Source of the DNA: Polytrichum commune
Taxonomy: Eukaryota > Streptophyta > Polytrichopsida > Polytrichales > Polytrichaceae
NCBI GenBank assembly: GCA_950295325.1
Contig: OX485809.1
Coordinates: 1-62,000, forward strand
DNA: 62,000 bases
Direction: 5' to 3'
Position 1 is the stretch's first letter, and every line of letters begins with the position of its first letter. The notes beneath the pieces are model-generated. The model had not been told where the DNA came from. It did not search any database and saw only the letters and a program-made list of their open reading frames with translations. The position numbers and the translations under genes were made by a program. Below are positions 59,770-62,000 of this stretch, one piece after another.

Positions 59770-62000
59770 TTTTTAATTGCAATGGTAGTAGATGTATGCA
59801 TAGGTCAAGGGCCACTAGCAACAACATCTAATTAGTGGCTTGGAAAATGAAGAACTAATGCAATTCTAGTTCTATGAGAGGTACCTAATGTACTAAACAT
59901 GCACTCAATTTTTGGAACATGATGAGGCAAGGCATGAATTTATTCTCAAGAATTTGGTGTCAAACTTTGAACCATATCGGGCATACTTGAGGGTGTAGGT
60001 CCTTCACGACCATTTGTATAAGGTGCACTAGCTTTATTCAAGTGGAGCCGTTGGATGAAGATGTCAATGCATGTCAGATGCTTAGATTACTTATTTGTTT
60101 GAGTGTTGGATGGGTTGTGCTAATGTGTTGTGCTAATGTGTTGTGCTTATGTGTGGTTTTGTAGGCCGTTCCATGTTGCAAAAGGCAAGGTTGAAAGACC
60201 AAGGATCAATTTCCCCATGGAATGATTTTTAAAACACATTATTTTTTACTTGTAGCCAAACATACTTATGTTCTTTGCATTGTATTAGCCACATTTACAT
60301 CGATAATTTAGAAAGTGGAGGCCACATGCTAGCTCCATGTTGCCAAAACATAGCCACATACATGCATTATAATCAAATATCATATTCTAAGTCATAAAAT
60401 GTCATATACTATGTCATCACACATCGCCAATTGGGTCTCCTTCAACCTCACTCAAAGTGCCTCAAAAACTAGCCAACGGACAGGCCAAGAGCCAATGAAT
60501 ACAACCATTTCTTGTTACAACAAAATCATTGGTGGTAGCTACGTTCATAGTTGCCTCAAGAGATTCATGTATTGCTTCACAAAGCTATTGCAAAAAGATC
60601 CCTTGCCAGCATGGGATATCTTTCAACATTTGTCGACAGTGTTGAAAGTGAGAGATGGTGTATGCCCTTTGGTTCAAATGTCCTCTTCAAGTGTGCTTGA
60701 TTCATTCCACTCCTTGCTAGATATGAAAGTTACACCCCATGGATTTTGCTCACATTGGGTTAATTAATGGCATCTCCTCCCCCCCCCCCCACCCACCTGC
60801 ATTTCCTTTCCAAACTTCTATTGGTTCTTTCAGACATATTACAAAGGCACAAGTGGTTCCAATGATCTGGCAACCCCAAGTCAAAGATTCTTAATAATTC
60901 ATGTGATGCAAGGATGGGAATTTTGAGAGGTGACAATTTTTTATTTTTTTATTTTTGCAAAGAATAGGTAGTTTATTTCATAAGTTTCATAATATTTTGC
61001 CTTTGCTTTGCTTAGCTGAAATTGATGACGGAGTTGTGTTAAGTGATGCCATTGTGCTATGTGTGTGCGCGCACACATGTGCATATGTGCATATGTGAGA
61101 GGTGAGGGCGCATGGAAATTTGGACAAAGAGTAGGATGAATTGGCAATAGCAACCTTGAATTAGACTCCTACACTAATTGAATGTAAAAGATGGGAGAGT
61201 GAGGTTTGAGGGGGTCCACCACTATAACCTTACATGTATTGTACAATGAACAACGTGGTGATGGCAAGGTGGTCACCCCGATGATCCCAATTGTTCTAAG
61301 AACGCTAGACAAAAACGACGACGTGGCATGCTCTTGCACCATGTGGGACCATGTTAAAGTCATTCATAGTTCATAGGCACATGTGCAACAAGTCAAGACA
61401 ACACATGTCAATGTCACCAAACTAGTGGTGTACAATGAGTGGAGCCAAGTTTCACAAAATTCCCCCTAGAATTGGAAGGTCCCGTCGAGAAAAACCGTTG
61501 TGGGACTGGGTGGTCATGCTATGAGGCTCCCATTAACCCTTAACTTCCTAAGACGTTCATTCCGGGCTTATGAATGTCTTTTGAAGGCAAATTTACCCAA
61601 ATGTTGGGAAGGTCACATAGGTGTCATTGTGTTCCTCATGAAATCTTCTTGTCAACGGCAATGACCCCTTTCCAACATGATTAGATGGTTGTCACAAGAA
61701 TTTTTAAAGTCAAGAATGAAGTAATATTTTCATTTGCTGATGTACTACTATATATAGTAAGTTCATATTAATTTTATTGAAATGGATCAATTTTCTACAG
61801 ATTTTTTTTCCTACCTCAAAGTGTATATGTTTATTCTTAATATAATCTTGAAAGTTCATAATATAATTTTATTGCATATATTTATTGTAATTTCTTGAAG
61901 TTTGAAGATTCTATATCGATAATAAACAAATCATGAAAATTACTAAAAATTGCTACTGTGTAGATGTGATCTTTAAATCAATACTAAAAACTTTTCTTAT
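59770..62000. other. No recognised gene
   Basis: AT-rich DNA to the end of the window. A 122-codon plus-strand frame (60399-60767) has no recognised domain. A run of 12 C lies at 60779-60790, and TGTGC/GCACA-rich alternating sequence at 61060-61098. Confidence 0.4.

Overview
The window is the left end of a land-plant nuclear chromosome. Bases 1-1333 are an uninterrupted CCCTAAA array (the Arabidopsis-type plant telomere repeat, C-rich strand on +). The rest has plant-style genes with many GT-AG introns, AT-rich intergenic DNA and several plant transposon families. The lineage cannot be fixed from sequence alone. A TIR-domain relic with a 'NHRGP' motif and a ribosomal protein eS17 with a Gly/Asn/Gln-rich tail make me lean weakly towards a plant outside the flowering plants.

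Layout. (1) 1-6.6 kb: telomere, then a decayed Ty3/gypsy chromovirus joined directly to the telomere, its putative 3' LTR, and a GC-rich tandem repeat zone. (2) 6.6-12 kb: a small terminal-inverted-repeat (TIR) element, an intron-containing fragment of a VPS35L-like gene, then two unclassified dispersed repeats (here E1 and E2). (3) 12-21 kb: AT-rich DNA with a short interstitial telomeric tract, another E2 copy and a coding-like scrap. (4) 21-25.3 kb: a minisatellite split by a solo LTR with a perfect 5-bp target-site duplication (TSD), then an unidentified coding-like locus split by a second solo LTR of the same family, also with a perfect TSD. (5) 25-38 kb: gene-poor DNA with further E1/E2 copies (inverted), a broken TIR-domain resistance-gene relic and a ~141-bp satellite. 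(6) 38.0-45.3 kb: a complete 14-exon EXO1-family nuclease gene on the minus strand. (7) 46.4-50.4 kb: a hAT transposase fragment, a large PIF/Harbinger-like foldback element with interleaved inverted repeats, and a second array of the 141-bp satellite. (8) 52.8-55.4 kb: an intact RPS17 (eS17) gene on the minus strand with a telo-box upstream. (9) 56.7-59.8 kb: a decayed hAT/zinc-finger transposase-like gene carrying a Mutator-like MITE with a 9-bp TSD. (10) 60-62 kb: AT-rich DNA with nothing recognised.

Only two genes look intact and functional: the EXO1 homologue (DNA end resection, mismatch repair) and RPS17 (40S ribosome). They are independent housekeeping genes, not a pathway cluster. Everything else recognisable is telomere, satellite, transposon or gene debris. 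I found no operon-like or defence-like system. The most unusual structures are the A-B-A'-B' interleaved inverted repeats at 47.4-49.5 kb, the telomere joined directly to a tandemly duplicated retrotransposon fragment, and two GC-AG introns in one EXO1 gene.
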